The notes beneath the pieces were generated by a model. It searched no databases, was not told the DNA's origin, and saw only the letters and a program-made list of their open reading frames with translations. Shown here one piece after another: positions 37,550 to 46,590 of a stretch of DNA of 64,000 bases. Source of the DNA: Comamonadaceae bacterium (lineage in GTDB: Bacteria > Pseudomonadota > Gammaproteobacteria > Burkholderiales > Burkholderiaceae_C). A program made the translations under genes and the position numbers. The stretch covers positions 1 through 64,000 of the forward strand of contig JAIXUC010000025.1 in assembly GCA_027483665.1 (NCBI GenBank), given 5' to 3'. The stretch's first letter is position 1. Each line of letters opens with the position of its first letter.

Positions 37550-38851
37550 ATGCTGCTGACATCGGACACGCAACTCAACCGGAAGAGCTACTACGAAGCC
37601 AGCGTTCAGCGCGGGCCTGTGTTGGCGGCATTGCAGGGCAGCACGCAAGCCGATGTGCTCGTGGTGGGCGGTGGCTACAGCGGCTTGACGGCAGCACTGG
37701 ATCTGGCCGCCCGCGGCTATTCAGTGGTTTTGCTCGAGGCCGACCGGCTGTGCAGCGGTGCTTCCGGGCGTAACGGTGGGCAGACCATCGTGGGCTATGC
37801 CAGCGGGCAAGGCGAGTTCGAGCGTCAGCTGGGAGTCCAGGACGCCAAAAGAGCGTGGGACTGGTCCATTGAAGCGATTCAGCTGGTAGACCAGCGCATC
37901 GCAGACCACGCCATCGACTGCGACCGGGTGCATGGCTATTTGTACGTTGCAGACTCGGCGCGCAAGGCCAAAGCCTTGTTGACCGAGATGGAAAGTGCAC
38001 GCCAGCGCTACGGCTTCGAAACCGATGTCGTCACAGGCGCTGCCGTGCGTCAGCGCATCGACAGCCCGCTGTACCAGGCGGCGGCTTACGACAGCACGTC
38101 TGGCCACCTGCATCCATTGAAGTACGGCCTGGGCTTGGCGCGTGCTGCGCAGGCCATTGGCGTTCGCATGTACGAGCACTCGGCAGTGCTCCGCCTGGAG
38201 CGCGGGCAGCCTGCTGTCGCGCGCACGGCGCATGGGCAAGTCAGTGCAAAGTTCGTCGTTTTGGCGGGTAACTGCACGCTGGCGGAGTACGGCCCGGCGG
38301 TGGCGCCCGACGCTTTGCCACGGGTCATGCCGGTGGGTACCTACATCATTGGCACAGAGCCGCTGGACCCGGCCCTGTGCCGACAGCTGGTGCCCAGCAA
38401 CGCGGCGACTTGCGACAACAACTTCGTGCTCGATTACTTTCGCTTCAGCGCCGACCACCGGCTGCTGTTTGGCGGGCGTGTCAGCTACACCACCATGACG
38501 CCGCCCGACCTTCAAGGCGTGATGCAGCGGCGCATGGTGAAGGTGTACCCGCAGCTGGCCGGGGTGAAGGTCGACTACGTTTGGGGTGGGTTTGTCGACA
38601 TCAGCATGAACCGCGCCCCGGACTTTGGTCGCTTGGCACCTCACATCTATTACCTTCAAGGTTTCAGCGGTCACGGTGTTGCACTGACAGGCTTGGCTGG
38701 TCGCTTGGTGGCCGAAGCGATTGCGGGGCAAGCCGAGCGTTTCGACGTCTTTGCCCGGCTGCAGCACCGCCCCTTCCCAGGTGGGCCATGGCTGCGCACG
38801 CCCACGTTGGCGCTCGGCATGCTCTACCACCGGCTGCGCGATTTGCTCTGA
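37550..38851 (+). CDS. puuB: Gamma-glutamylputrescine oxidase-like FAD oxidoreductase
   Basis: A 433-residue DAO-family flavoenzyme. In the Puu pathway PuuB oxidises gamma-glutamylputrescine to the aldehyde with release of ammonia and peroxide. The FAD dinucleotide-binding motif VLVVGGGYSGLTAALDLA lies at about 36-53, followed by GRNGGQTIVGYA, and the C-terminal FSGHGVALTGLAGRLVAEAI closes the fold. The N-terminal SYYEASVQRGP is also typical of PuuB. It follows speB closely and converges on the MocR gene. Confidence 0.88.
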   Translation: MLLTSDTQLNRKSYYEASVQRGPVLAALQGSTQADVLVVGGGYSGLTAALDLAARGYSVVLLEADRLCSGASGRNGGQTIVGYASGQGEFERQLGVQDAKRAWDWSIEAIQLVDQRIADHAIDCDRVHGYLYVADSARKAKALLTEMESARQRYGFETDVVTGAAVRQRIDSPLYQAAAYDSTSGHLHPLKYGLGLARAAQAIGVRMYEHSAVLRLERGQPAVARTAHGQVSAKFVVLAGNCTLAEYGPAVAPDALPRVMPVGTYIIGTEPLDPALCRQLVPSNAATCDNNFVLDYFRFSADHRLLFGGRVSYTTMTPPDLQGVMQRRMVKVYPQLAGVKVDYVWGGFVDISMNRAPDFGRLAPHIYYLQGFSGHGVALTGLAGRLVAEAIAGQAERFDVFARLQHRPFPGGPWLRTPTLALGMLYHRLRDLL

Positions 38852-38861
38852 TGCGCTGGGT

Positions 38862-40358
38862 TCAGCGAACGCGCGGGGCGGTGACCGAAGAATTGCCGGC
38901 AAGAGCTTGCTCGATCAAGCGCGCCAGCAGAGGGCCGTGCGTGCGGATATCCGCAAGGCTCGCATAGCCATAGCCAATGACCAAACCGCTGAGGTCGGTG
39001 CGCTGGAGGCAATAGCCTGACAAAGGACGCGCTGTAAGACCAGCGCGTGCGATTCGCTGGGCCAATGCTTGGTCGTCTACGGTCGCGGGCAAGCGCAGGC
39101 ATAAGTGCAGACCCTGCTCTGCGCCGCTGACATGCACTGCGCCGCCCAAACAGACGCGCAGTGCCTCTAACAAGCATTCGCGCCGCTGCGCATAGCTCAC
39201 ACGGGCGCGGCGCAGCGCGCTGGCAAAGTGGCCCATGTCGATGAACTCGGCTAAAGCGGCTTGCAGCGGCAACTGACCCGGGCGGTTCAGGTCGTAGTGC
39301 ACTTGATTGAACGGGGAGACCAGCTCTTTGGGCACCACCAGATAGCCAAGTTTCAAACCCGGGTACAGCACCTTGGAGAAGGTACCCATGTAGAGCACGC
39401 GCTCGTCCTTGTCCAGCCCCTCTAGCGAGGAAATGGGCGGCCCTGAGAAGCGGAACTCGCTGTCGTAATCGTCTTCCAGCACCCAGGCTTTGTGGTGCCT
39501 GGCGACGTCGAGCAGGTGCTGCCGGCGCTGGGCCGACATGACTGCGCCTGTGGGGTACTGGTGCGATGGCGTGACGTAGATCAACCGGGGCGTATGCGCC
39601 TCGTCATGGGCACTTGGTGCAATGCCTTCGTCATCGACAGCAACCGGGTGCAGGTGAAGGCCGGTAGCCATGAACGCCTTGACTGCGCCCCAGTAAGCAG
39701 GGTCTTCTACCCAAACGGTGTCGCCATGGTCGGCGAGCAACTGTGCGCAAAGTGTCAGGGACTGCTGCGTGCCACTGGTGATGATGACCTGCTGCGGCTC
39801 CAACTGGACGCTGCGAAAGACGCGCAGGTAATCAGCCACTGCACGTCGCAGCGGCGCATAGCCGCCGCTGGCGCTGTAGTCGAGCATGTCCGGGTAGGTC
39901 ATGCGCCAATGCTTGTTTTGCAAACGCTGCCAAAGCGCGACGGGGAATGCACTGAAATCGGTAATGCCTGGTGTGAATGGCTGCACTTCCAAGGTGCTGG
40001 CTGAAAACTGTGAGACCAGTGCATCGCCGCGGTGCGAGAGTTGAGGCCGCTGGGCGGTGTTGCGGGACCGCGGGCGAACCATCGCTCTGGGCAGGTTGTC
40101 GCTGACAAAGGTTCCGCTGCCCACGTGGCTGACCAGGTAGCCCTCGACGCTCAGCTGACCGATAGCCGACACGACCGTATTGCGTGAAACCGACAAGTCG
40201 TTTGCCATGTCGCGGCTGGAGGGCAGCCTTTCGCCAGCTACCAGCTTGCCGTCCAGCATGGCGCGACGCAGGGCTTCGTACAGCTTTCGGTGCAGCGGCA
40301 ATGCACTGTGCTGGTCGACGCGACCCATTTCTGCTGAAAGGTACTCCGAGAGCATCAT
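38862..40358 (-). CDS. MocR-type regulator (GntR helix-turn-helix plus aminotransferase domain)
   Basis: A 498-residue transcription factor. An N-terminal GntR winged helix (PLHRKLYEALRRAMLDGK then LPSSRDMANDLSVSRNTVV) is joined to a fold-type I aminotransferase-like domain with the PLP lysine in GTFSKVLYPGLKLGYL (Lys329). MocR regulators bind PLP adducts of an effector amine or amino acid; relatives include GabR and PdxR. Its location facing puuD suggests control of this polyamine locus with GABA or an amine as effector, which is inference. The start is taken at the paired ATG codons (40358 or 40355); the frame runs on upstream across puuD and is not protein there. Confidence 0.9.
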   Translation of the reverse strand: MMLSEYLSAEMGRVDQHSALPLHRKLYEALRRAMLDGKLVAGERLPSSRDMANDLSVSRNTVVSAIGQLSVEGYLVSHVGSGTFVSDNLPRAMVRPRSRNTAQRPQLSHRGDALVSQFSASTLEVQPFTPGITDFSAFPVALWQRLQNKHWRMTYPDMLDYSASGGYAPLRRAVADYLRVFRSVQLEPQQVIITSGTQQSLTLCAQLLADHGDTVWVEDPAYWGAVKAFMATGLHLHPVAVDDEGIAPSAHDEAHTPRLIYVTPSHQYPTGAVMSAQRRQHLLDVARHHKAWVLEDDYDSEFRFSGPPISSLEGLDKDERVLYMGTFSKVLYPGLKLGYLVVPKELVSPFNQVHYDLNRPGQLPLQAALAEFIDMGHFASALRRARVSYAQRRECLLEALRVCLGGAVHVSGAEQGLHLCLRLPATVDDQALAQRIARAGLTARPLSGYCLQRTDLSGLVIGYGYASLADIRTHGPLLARLIEQALAGNSSVTAPRVR

Positions 40359-40394
40359 GGAAGTGGCCCCATCGGGTTCATGAAATCGGCACCC

Positions 40395-40420
40395 ATTGTC
40401 AGCCAATCCAAGGCCACAAT
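40395..40420. promoter_or_regulatory. Candidate operator in the MocR/puuD divergent region
   Basis: The 100-base gap between the MocR gene and puuD contains ATTGT at 40395-40399 mirrored by ACAAT at 40416-40420. Related CAAT-type words recur nearby. The repeat is short and the assignment rests mainly on its position between a regulator and its likely target. Confidence 0.3.
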
Positions 40421-40458
40421 CGGACGAGGCAACTACACATTGCAACGGAGTCGAACCG

Positions 40459-41262
40459 ATGAACAACCCTTCATGCTTGGTCTGGTTGCCAGCAGACCAC
40501 CGGCTTTTGGGCGAGGAGGGGCACCAGATGCCTTTCTTGGTGCTGGGCGACAAATACGCCCGCGCGGTGCAGGTCGGTATGAAAGCCCAGCCGGTCGTAT
40601 TTGCGCTGGCGAGTGCCCAACACGTCCCGCAACTGTTGGGCTTGGTGGACGGCGTCTTGCTGACCGGTTCGCCTTCCAACGTTCATCCGTCCCATTTCAA
40701 CGAACAGGTGGCCGACCCCAGCTTGCCGCTAGACGGAGAGCGCGACACCCTGACGCTGGCCCTAGTGCGGGCCTGCGTGGAGCAGGGCGTGCCCCTGCTG
40801 GGCATCTGCCGCGGTTTTCAAGAGATCAATGTCGCCTTGGGCGGTTCTTTGCACCAGCGGGTGCACCAGCAACCCGGCCTGATGGACCATCGAGAGCCGA
40901 TGGGCCGCAGCGTCGAAGAGCAATACGCACCCCAGCACGAGGTGATCTTCGAGGCTGGTTCTGTGTTTGCAAACTGGGCCGGCAGCACGCGCGCCATGGT
41001 CAACTCTCTACACGGCCAAGGCATCGCCCGGCTGGCTCCGTCCTTGCGGGCGCTGGGCCATGCGCCGGACGGTTTGGTCGAGGCCTTCGAGGTGAGGGGC
41101 GCACAGAGTTTTGCTTACGCGGTGCAGTGGCACCCCGAGTGGCGCTGCTGGGAGACGCCGTTCTACGCGGCTATCTTCGAGGCGTTCAGGAAAGCCTGCG
41201 AGGCTCGACGCGTGCGGCGCAGTCAACCGATTGAACTACCCGGCTCCCTTGGGGCCGCCTGA
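40459..41262 (+). CDS. puuD: Gamma-glutamyl-GABA hydrolase
   Basis: A 267-residue class I glutamine amidotransferase-like hydrolase that releases GABA and glutamate from gamma-glutamyl-GABA. The catalytic triad is visible: Cys117 in LLGICRGFQEIN, and His225 and Glu227 in QWHPEW. The start MNNPSCLVWLPADHR follows GGAG. It is the first gene of the rightward run puuD-puuA-spuC. Confidence 0.93.
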   Translation: MNNPSCLVWLPADHRLLGEEGHQMPFLVLGDKYARAVQVGMKAQPVVFALASAQHVPQLLGLVDGVLLTGSPSNVHPSHFNEQVADPSLPLDGERDTLTLALVRACVEQGVPLLGICRGFQEINVALGGSLHQRVHQQPGLMDHREPMGRSVEEQYAPQHEVIFEAGSVFANWAGSTRAMVNSLHGQGIARLAPSLRALGHAPDGLVEAFEVRGAQSFAYAVQWHPEWRCWETPFYAAIFEAFRKACEARRVRRSQPIELPGSLGAA

Positions 41263-41301
41263 AGCGATAGCGGTCATTGAGCAGACCGACTGGAGACAAA
41301 A

Positions 41302-42669
41302 ATGGCTGATCGAAAACTGGTGAATTTCAATGACCTGGAGCAGTGGCTCAACGAGCGCAATGTGACCGAGGTGGAGTGCCTGGCCCCCGACTTGACCGGT
41401 GTGGCAAGAGGCAAGATCTTGCCTCGTGAGAAGTTCACCGAGGACCGGGGAATGCGTTTGCCTGAAGCCATCGTGGCCATGGGTGTCACGGGCGAGTTCC
41501 CCGAGCATGGGCCTTACTACGATGTGATCAACCCGACCGATCGGGACATGCACCTGCGCCCTGATCCGTCCACCGTTCGCATCGTGCCCTGGGCCGCTGA
41601 CCCCACAGCACAAGTCATCCACGATTGCTTCGACCGCGACGGCAAGATGGTGTCTTTCGCGCCGCGAAGCGTGTTGCGGCGGGTCTGTGACTTGTACGAG
41701 GCCGAGGGGCTCGTGCCTGTGGTCGCCCCGGAACTAGAGTTTTATCTGGTTGCCCGCAACACCGACCCGAACACGCTGTTGCGCCCACCCATCGGTCGCA
41801 GCGGTCGGGCTGAAACCTCGCGGCAGGCCTACAGCATCGACGCTGTCAACGAATTCGATCCGCTGTTCGAAGAAATCTACGACTACTGCCACAAGATGGA
41901 GCTCAACGTGGACACGCTGATCCACGAGGTGGGGGCCGGGCAAATGGAGATCAATTTCTTCCACGACCACCCGCTGGGCTTGGCAGACGAGGTGTTTTTC
42001 TTCAAGCGCACGGTGCGCGAGGCGGCCATGCGTCACGACATGTACGCCACCTTCATGGCCAAACCCATCGCCGGCGAGCCGGGCAGCGCCATGCACGTGC
42101 ACCAAAGTTTGGTCCGCAAATCCGACGGCAAAAACGTCTTCAGCAACCCGGACGGTACGCCCTCGGATGCCTTCTATCACTACATCGGGGGCCTGCAGCG
42201 CTACATCCCTGCGGCCATGGCTTTGGTGGCGCCCTACGTCAACAGCTACCGGCGCTTGACGCGCCACACCGCCGCGCCCATCAACATCGAGTGGGGTTAT
42301 GACAACCGCACGGTTGGCATTCGCTCGCCCATCTCCACGCCGGAGGCCAGGCGCATTGAAAACCGCGTGATTGGCGCGGACGCCAACCCTTACGTCGCCT
42401 TGGCCATGACGCTGGCTTGTGGTTACCTCGGGCTGAAAAACAAACTCAAGCCCAAGCCCGAGATGAAGGGCGATGCCTATCTGTCGCCGTACAACCTACC
42501 GCGCAGCTTGGGCGAGGCTTTGGATTGGTTGCGCCGCGAGCCGGACCTGCATGAGGTGCTGGGCAAAGACTTCATCAGCGTCTACACCGAAATCAAAGAG
42601 GTGGAGTTCGAAGAGTTCATGAAAGTCATCTCGCCTTGGGAGCGTGAGCACCTCTTGCTACACGTTTGA
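41302..42669 (+). CDS. puuA: Gamma-glutamylputrescine synthetase (glutamine synthetase family)
   Basis: A 455-residue glutamine synthetase homologue, expected to attach glutamate to putrescine with ATP. The N-terminal beta-grasp part has LAPDLTGVARGKILP; the catalytic barrel has PELEFYLVARN, HEVGAGQMEINF and GSAMHVHQSLV, then NSYRRL and NIEWGYDNRT. The usual GlnA adenylylation tyrosine segment is not seen, fitting the PuuA branch. It lies between puuD and the putrescine aminotransferase gene. Confidence 0.92.
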   Translation: MADRKLVNFNDLEQWLNERNVTEVECLAPDLTGVARGKILPREKFTEDRGMRLPEAIVAMGVTGEFPEHGPYYDVINPTDRDMHLRPDPSTVRIVPWAADPTAQVIHDCFDRDGKMVSFAPRSVLRRVCDLYEAEGLVPVVAPELEFYLVARNTDPNTLLRPPIGRSGRAETSRQAYSIDAVNEFDPLFEEIYDYCHKMELNVDTLIHEVGAGQMEINFFHDHPLGLADEVFFFKRTVREAAMRHDMYATFMAKPIAGEPGSAMHVHQSLVRKSDGKNVFSNPDGTPSDAFYHYIGGLQRYIPAAMALVAPYVNSYRRLTRHTAAPINIEWGYDNRTVGIRSPISTPEARRIENRVIGADANPYVALAMTLACGYLGLKNKLKPKPEMKGDAYLSPYNLPRSLGEALDWLRREPDLHEVLGKDFISVYTEIKEVEFEEFMKVISPWEREHLLLHV

Positions 42670-42724
42670 TTGCAGTCTTGCCCAAGCCACGTTTTTGCAT
42701 CCATCAGCCCTTGGAGAGTGCCCC

Positions 42725-44122
42725 ATGAACGCGATGACCGATACCCGCCACATCCAAGCCCTGGATTCGGCGCACTTTCTGCACCCTTTCACCGACTTCA
42801 AAGACTTGGCCAAGCGCGGTGCCCGCGTGATTACCCGTGCTGAAGGCATCTACGTGTGGGACTCTGAAGGCCACAAGATCCTCGACGCAATGAGCGGCCT
42901 GTGGTGTGTGAATGTCGGTTATGGCCGCAAAGAGCTAGCCGACGCTGCCTACCAGCAGATGATGACGCTGCCTTTCTACAACAGCTTCTTCCAGACCACC
43001 AACGTGCCAGCGGTACAACTGGCCGCCAAACTCGCCAGCCTTGCGCCGCAGGTGGGTGATCGCAGCTTCAAACACGTTTTCTATTCGTCCAGCGGCAGCG
43101 AAAGCAACGACTCCAACGTTCGCATGGTGCGCCGCTACTGGGATTTGTTGGGGCAGCCGCAGCGCAAGGTGATCATCAGCCGCAACAACGCCTACCACGG
43201 CAGCACCATGGCTGGCGCTTCTTTGGGTGGCATGAGCGGCATGCACGCTCAAGGTGACTTGCCCATCCCCAACATCACGCACATCGAGCAACCGTACTTC
43301 TTGGACCACGCCTTGCCCGGTGAAAGCAAAGACGAGTTCGGCATACGCGCTGCCGGCTGGCTAGAGCAGAAGATCCTGGAAATTGGGCCTGACCGCGTGG
43401 CCGCCTTCATTGGCGAGCCGGTGCAAGGCGCGGGTGGCGTCATCATTCCGCCAGATACCTATTGGCCTGAGATTCAGCGCATCGCCGACAAATACGGCAT
43501 CTTGCTCGTGAGCGACGAAGTCATCTGCGCGTTCGGCCGACTCGGGCATTGGTTCGCGTACGAGAAGTTTGGCTACAAGCCCGATTTGGTGACCTTCGCC
43601 AAAGCGGTCACCAGTGGCTATATCCCGCTGGGCGGGGTGATGGTGGGCGACAGGGTCGCCAAGGTGTTGATCGAGCAAGGCGGTGAGTTCAACCATGGCT
43701 ACACCTACAGCGGCCACCCCGTGGCTTGCGCTGTGGCTCTCGCCAATGTGGAATTGATGGAACGGGAACAGTTACCCCAAAAGGTGCTGCACAACCTGGC
43801 GCCCTACTTGGCTGAGCGGTACGCCGAGTTGGCTGACCACCCCTTGGTGGGGCAGGCCGAGACCTGTGGTTTTGTTGGCGGACTGGTTTTGGTGCGCAAC
43901 AAAAAGACCCTGGAGCGCTTTGATTCCTCAGTTGCTGTAGGGATGATTTGCCGCGGTCATTGCTTCGGCAACGGCCTCATCATGCGCGCCGTGGGTGACC
44001 GGATGATCATCTCTCCACCCCTGATCATGGAGCGCAGCGACATCGACGACATGATTCGCCTCATCAAGCTAGCGCTCGATCTCACCTGGGCAGATTTGAA
44101 AAACATGGGCCAAGTTTCTTAG
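42725..44122 (+). CDS. spuC: Putrescine-pyruvate aminotransferase (SpuC-like)
   Basis: A 465-residue class III aminotransferase that in Pseudomonas moves an amino group from putrescine or its gamma-glutamyl derivative to pyruvate. It shows HFLHPFTDFKDLAKRG at the N-terminus, the omega-transaminase block SGLWCVNVGYG, SSGSESNDSNVRMVR, and the PLP lysine in VTFAKAVTSGYIPLGG (Lys293). The start MNAMTDTRH follows TTGGAG. With puuA and puuB present, the locus has two entry routes for putrescine. Confidence 0.9.
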   Translation: MNAMTDTRHIQALDSAHFLHPFTDFKDLAKRGARVITRAEGIYVWDSEGHKILDAMSGLWCVNVGYGRKELADAAYQQMMTLPFYNSFFQTTNVPAVQLAAKLASLAPQVGDRSFKHVFYSSSGSESNDSNVRMVRRYWDLLGQPQRKVIISRNNAYHGSTMAGASLGGMSGMHAQGDLPIPNITHIEQPYFLDHALPGESKDEFGIRAAGWLEQKILEIGPDRVAAFIGEPVQGAGGVIIPPDTYWPEIQRIADKYGILLVSDEVICAFGRLGHWFAYEKFGYKPDLVTFAKAVTSGYIPLGGVMVGDRVAKVLIEQGGEFNHGYTYSGHPVACAVALANVELMEREQLPQKVLHNLAPYLAERYAELADHPLVGQAETCGFVGGLVLVRNKKTLERFDSSVAVGMICRGHCFGNGLIMRAVGDRMIISPPLIMERSDIDDMIRLIKLALDLTWADLKNMGQVS

Positions 44123-44225
44123 CTCCCTACAATGTTTCGTGGTCTGGTTTTTGCTTAGCTCTTTGGAGCTACCCAGCCAACGGCAACCTTTTTATTCATC
44201 ACATCAGGACGGAGTCACGGACACC

Positions 44226-45383
44226 ATGAATAAGTACTTGTGGAGTTTTGCGCTATCAGCTGTGGTTCTTGCCGGTTGCGGCAAGAAAGAAGAACCAGCT
44301 CCAGCCCCGGCCGCTGCGCCCGTTGCAGCGGCACCCGCGGCACCGGTGAACACCGAGGAGAAGGTGCTCAATATCTACAACTGGCCCGACTACATCCCCG
44401 AAGGCATGATCGCTGCCTTCGAAAAAGAAACTGGTATCAAGGTGAACTACGACACCTTCGAAACCAACGAAGCTCTGAATGCGAAGCTGGTTGCGGGTAA
44501 CACCGGCTACGACATCGTGGTGCCAGGCACCGTGTTTGCCAAACCCCAGATTGAAGGCGGTTTGCTGCAGCCACTCGACAAGTCCAAGATTCCCAATTTG
44601 GCTAACCTCGACCCCGCCATCATGGGCACCCTGACCAAGGCTGACCCAGAAAACAAGCACCTCGTTCCATGGGCTTGGGGTTTCACGACGGTTGGTATCA
44701 ACAAGACAAAGGTCGAAAAAGCGCTGGGCAAGACCCCGATGCCTGAAAACGCCTGGGACTTGGTGTTCAAGCCCGAGTACACCAGCAAACTGCGCTCCTG
44801 CGGCATTGCTTATCTCGACTCTCCGACGGAGATCATGCCTGTAGCGCTTCACTACATCGGCAAAGACGCGTACTCCAACAACCCAGCTGACTATGCGGCA
44901 GCTAACGAGATGCTGGCCAAGGTTCGCAAGGACGTTCGCCTGTTCAGCTCGACCATGATCGACGACATCGCGGGTGGCAAGGCTTGTGTGGCCATCGCTT
45001 GGTCCGGCGACGTCAACATCGCCGCTGGTCGCGCCAAAGAGAACAAGTCGAAGGACGAAATCGTCGCGCTGCTGCCCAGCACTGGTGCACTGATTTTCTT
45101 TGACACCATGGCGATCGCCAAAGGCGCCAAGCACCCTAACAACGCCCATGCGTTCATCGACTTCTACCTGCGTCCTGAGAACGCTGCGCTCATGTCCAAC
45201 GAAATGAGCTACCCCACGGGCAACAAGGCAGCCACCGACAAGATCAAGCCTGAAATCGCTAGCAATAAGACCATCTTTGTCGAGTCCGCCTATTTCGCCA
45301 AGATGATTCCGCCCAGCAGTTTCACCAACGAAGCACGCGAGGCCATGGCCAACGCTTACAACAAATTCAAGCAAGGCAAGTAA
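44226..45383 (+). CDS. potF: Polyamine-binding lipoprotein of an ABC importer (PotF/SpuD type)
   Basis: A 385-residue periplasmic solute-binding protein. A lipoprotein signal (LSAVVLAGC, lipidated Cys18) is followed by a flexible Ala/Pro-rich linker of about 20 residues and then the PotF/SpuD fold beginning VLNIYNWPDYIPEGM. The linker plus lipid anchor would tether it to the inner membrane; E. coli PotF is soluble. The aromatic and acidic pocket residues of PotF cannot be aligned by eye, so putrescine versus spermidine preference is not claimed. A terminator follows before the ATPase gene. Confidence 0.92.
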   Translation: MNKYLWSFALSAVVLAGCGKKEEPAPAPAAAPVAAAPAAPVNTEEKVLNIYNWPDYIPEGMIAAFEKETGIKVNYDTFETNEALNAKLVAGNTGYDIVVPGTVFAKPQIEGGLLQPLDKSKIPNLANLDPAIMGTLTKADPENKHLVPWAWGFTTVGINKTKVEKALGKTPMPENAWDLVFKPEYTSKLRSCGIAYLDSPTEIMPVALHYIGKDAYSNNPADYAAANEMLAKVRKDVRLFSSTMIDDIAGGKACVAIAWSGDVNIAAGRAKENKSKDEIVALLPSTGALIFFDTMAIAKGAKHPNNAHAFIDFYLRPENAALMSNEMSYPTGNKAATDKIKPEIASNKTIFVESAYFAKMIPPSSFTNEAREAMANAYNKFKQGK

Positions 45384-45402
45384 ACCAAGCTTTCACTGAC
45401 GC

Positions 45403-45444
45403 AGGGCTGTTTGTACGGGGACGTATGAACAGCCCTTTTTCTTT
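45403..45444 (+). terminator. Terminator between the binding-protein and ATPase genes
   Basis: AGGGCTGTT (45403-45411) pairs with AACAGCCCT (45428-45436) and is followed by TTTTCTTT. It lies in the 94-base gap between potF and potG. Partial readthrough would keep the binding protein more abundant than the membrane subunits, a common ABC-operon arrangement. Confidence 0.82.
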
Positions 45445-45477
45445 GTCCTCGGGTTGAACCCACTTTGAGGTAGCGCT

Positions 45478-46578
45478 ATGGCAGAAATCCCAGCCGGTGA
45501 CGGCTATTTGGTAACGGAGAGGCTCGTCAAGCGTTTCGATGAAGCCGTTGCTGTGGATGAGGTTTCTTTGTCCATTGGCAAGGGCGAGATCTTTGCATTG
45601 TTGGGCAGCTCCGGGTGCGGCAAGTCCACACTGCTGCGGATGCTTGCGGGTTTCGAGAAGCCCTCGGCAGGGCGCATCTTGCTGGGTGGTCAGGATGTCG
45701 CCGATTTCCCCCCCTACGAGCGGCCCATCAACATGATGTTCCAGTCGTATGCCCTGTTTCCGCATCTGGACATTTGGGAAAACATCGCCTTCGGACTTAA
45801 GCGCGAGGGCCTGCCTCGTGAAGAAATCAGGCAACGTGTGGGGGAAATGCTGGATTTGGTGCAGCTGGGTACTTTTGCCAAGCGCAAGCCGCACCAACTG
45901 TCAGGAGGGCAGCAGCAGCGCGTGGCCTTGGCTCGTAGCCTGGCCAAACGTCCCAAGCTGTTGCTGCTAGACGAGCCGCTCGGCGCCTTAGACAAGAAGC
46001 TGCGCGAGCAAACCCAGTTCGAGCTGGTCAACATCATCGAGAAAGTGGGTGTGACTTGCGTCATGGTCACGCACGACCAGGAAGAAGCCATGACCATGGC
46101 CAACCGCATTGCCATCATGAGCAAAGGGCGCGTCTTGCAGGTGGGCTCGCCAGAAGAGGTCTATGAACACCCAGCCAACCGTTTTGTCGCCGACTTCATT
46201 GGCAACGTGAACCTGTTCGAAGGCAAGCTCACGACCGACGAGCCTGACCGCTGCGCAGTCACCACGCCCATCGGCGAGATTCAGGTTGGTCACGGCGTTA
46301 GCGGCGCTTTGCACATGCCCGTTGCCATCGCGGTTCGGCCAGAGAAGCTCGAGATCAGCAAATCTCGGCCGGATGTCACCATGAATGTATTCACTGGCAA
46401 GGTCAAAGAGATCGCGTACTTCGGCTCTTACAACACCTATATCGTCGCGGCCAACGACGGCTCTCGCGTCAAGATCACCGAGGCCAATACATCGCGCCAC
46501 GATCTGAGCGACATCACTTGGGATGACACCGTGTTTTTCTGGTGGTCTGACCGTGCTGGTGTGGTGCTTCGCGACTGA
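45478..46578 (+). CDS. potG: Polyamine ABC importer ATPase (PotG/SpuF type)
   Basis: A 366-residue ABC ATPase. Walker A is GSSGCGKST (43-51), the signature LSGGQQQRVALARSLA follows near residue 140, and Walker B is LLLLDEPLGALD. The C-terminal 110 residues form a TOBE-type regulatory domain. The start follows GAGG and the gene is followed after 12 bases by potH. Confidence 0.94.
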   Translation: MAEIPAGDGYLVTERLVKRFDEAVAVDEVSLSIGKGEIFALLGSSGCGKSTLLRMLAGFEKPSAGRILLGGQDVADFPPYERPINMMFQSYALFPHLDIWENIAFGLKREGLPREEIRQRVGEMLDLVQLGTFAKRKPHQLSGGQQQRVALARSLAKRPKLLLLDEPLGALDKKLREQTQFELVNIIEKVGVTCVMVTHDQEEAMTMANRIAIMSKGRVLQVGSPEEVYEHPANRFVADFIGNVNLFEGKLTTDEPDRCAVTTPIGEIQVGHGVSGALHMPVAIAVRPEKLEISKSRPDVTMNVFTGKVKEIAYFGSYNTYIVAANDGSRVKITEANTSRHDLSDITWDDTVFFWWSDRAGVVLRD

Positions 46579-46590
46579 AGGGGTCTGCAC

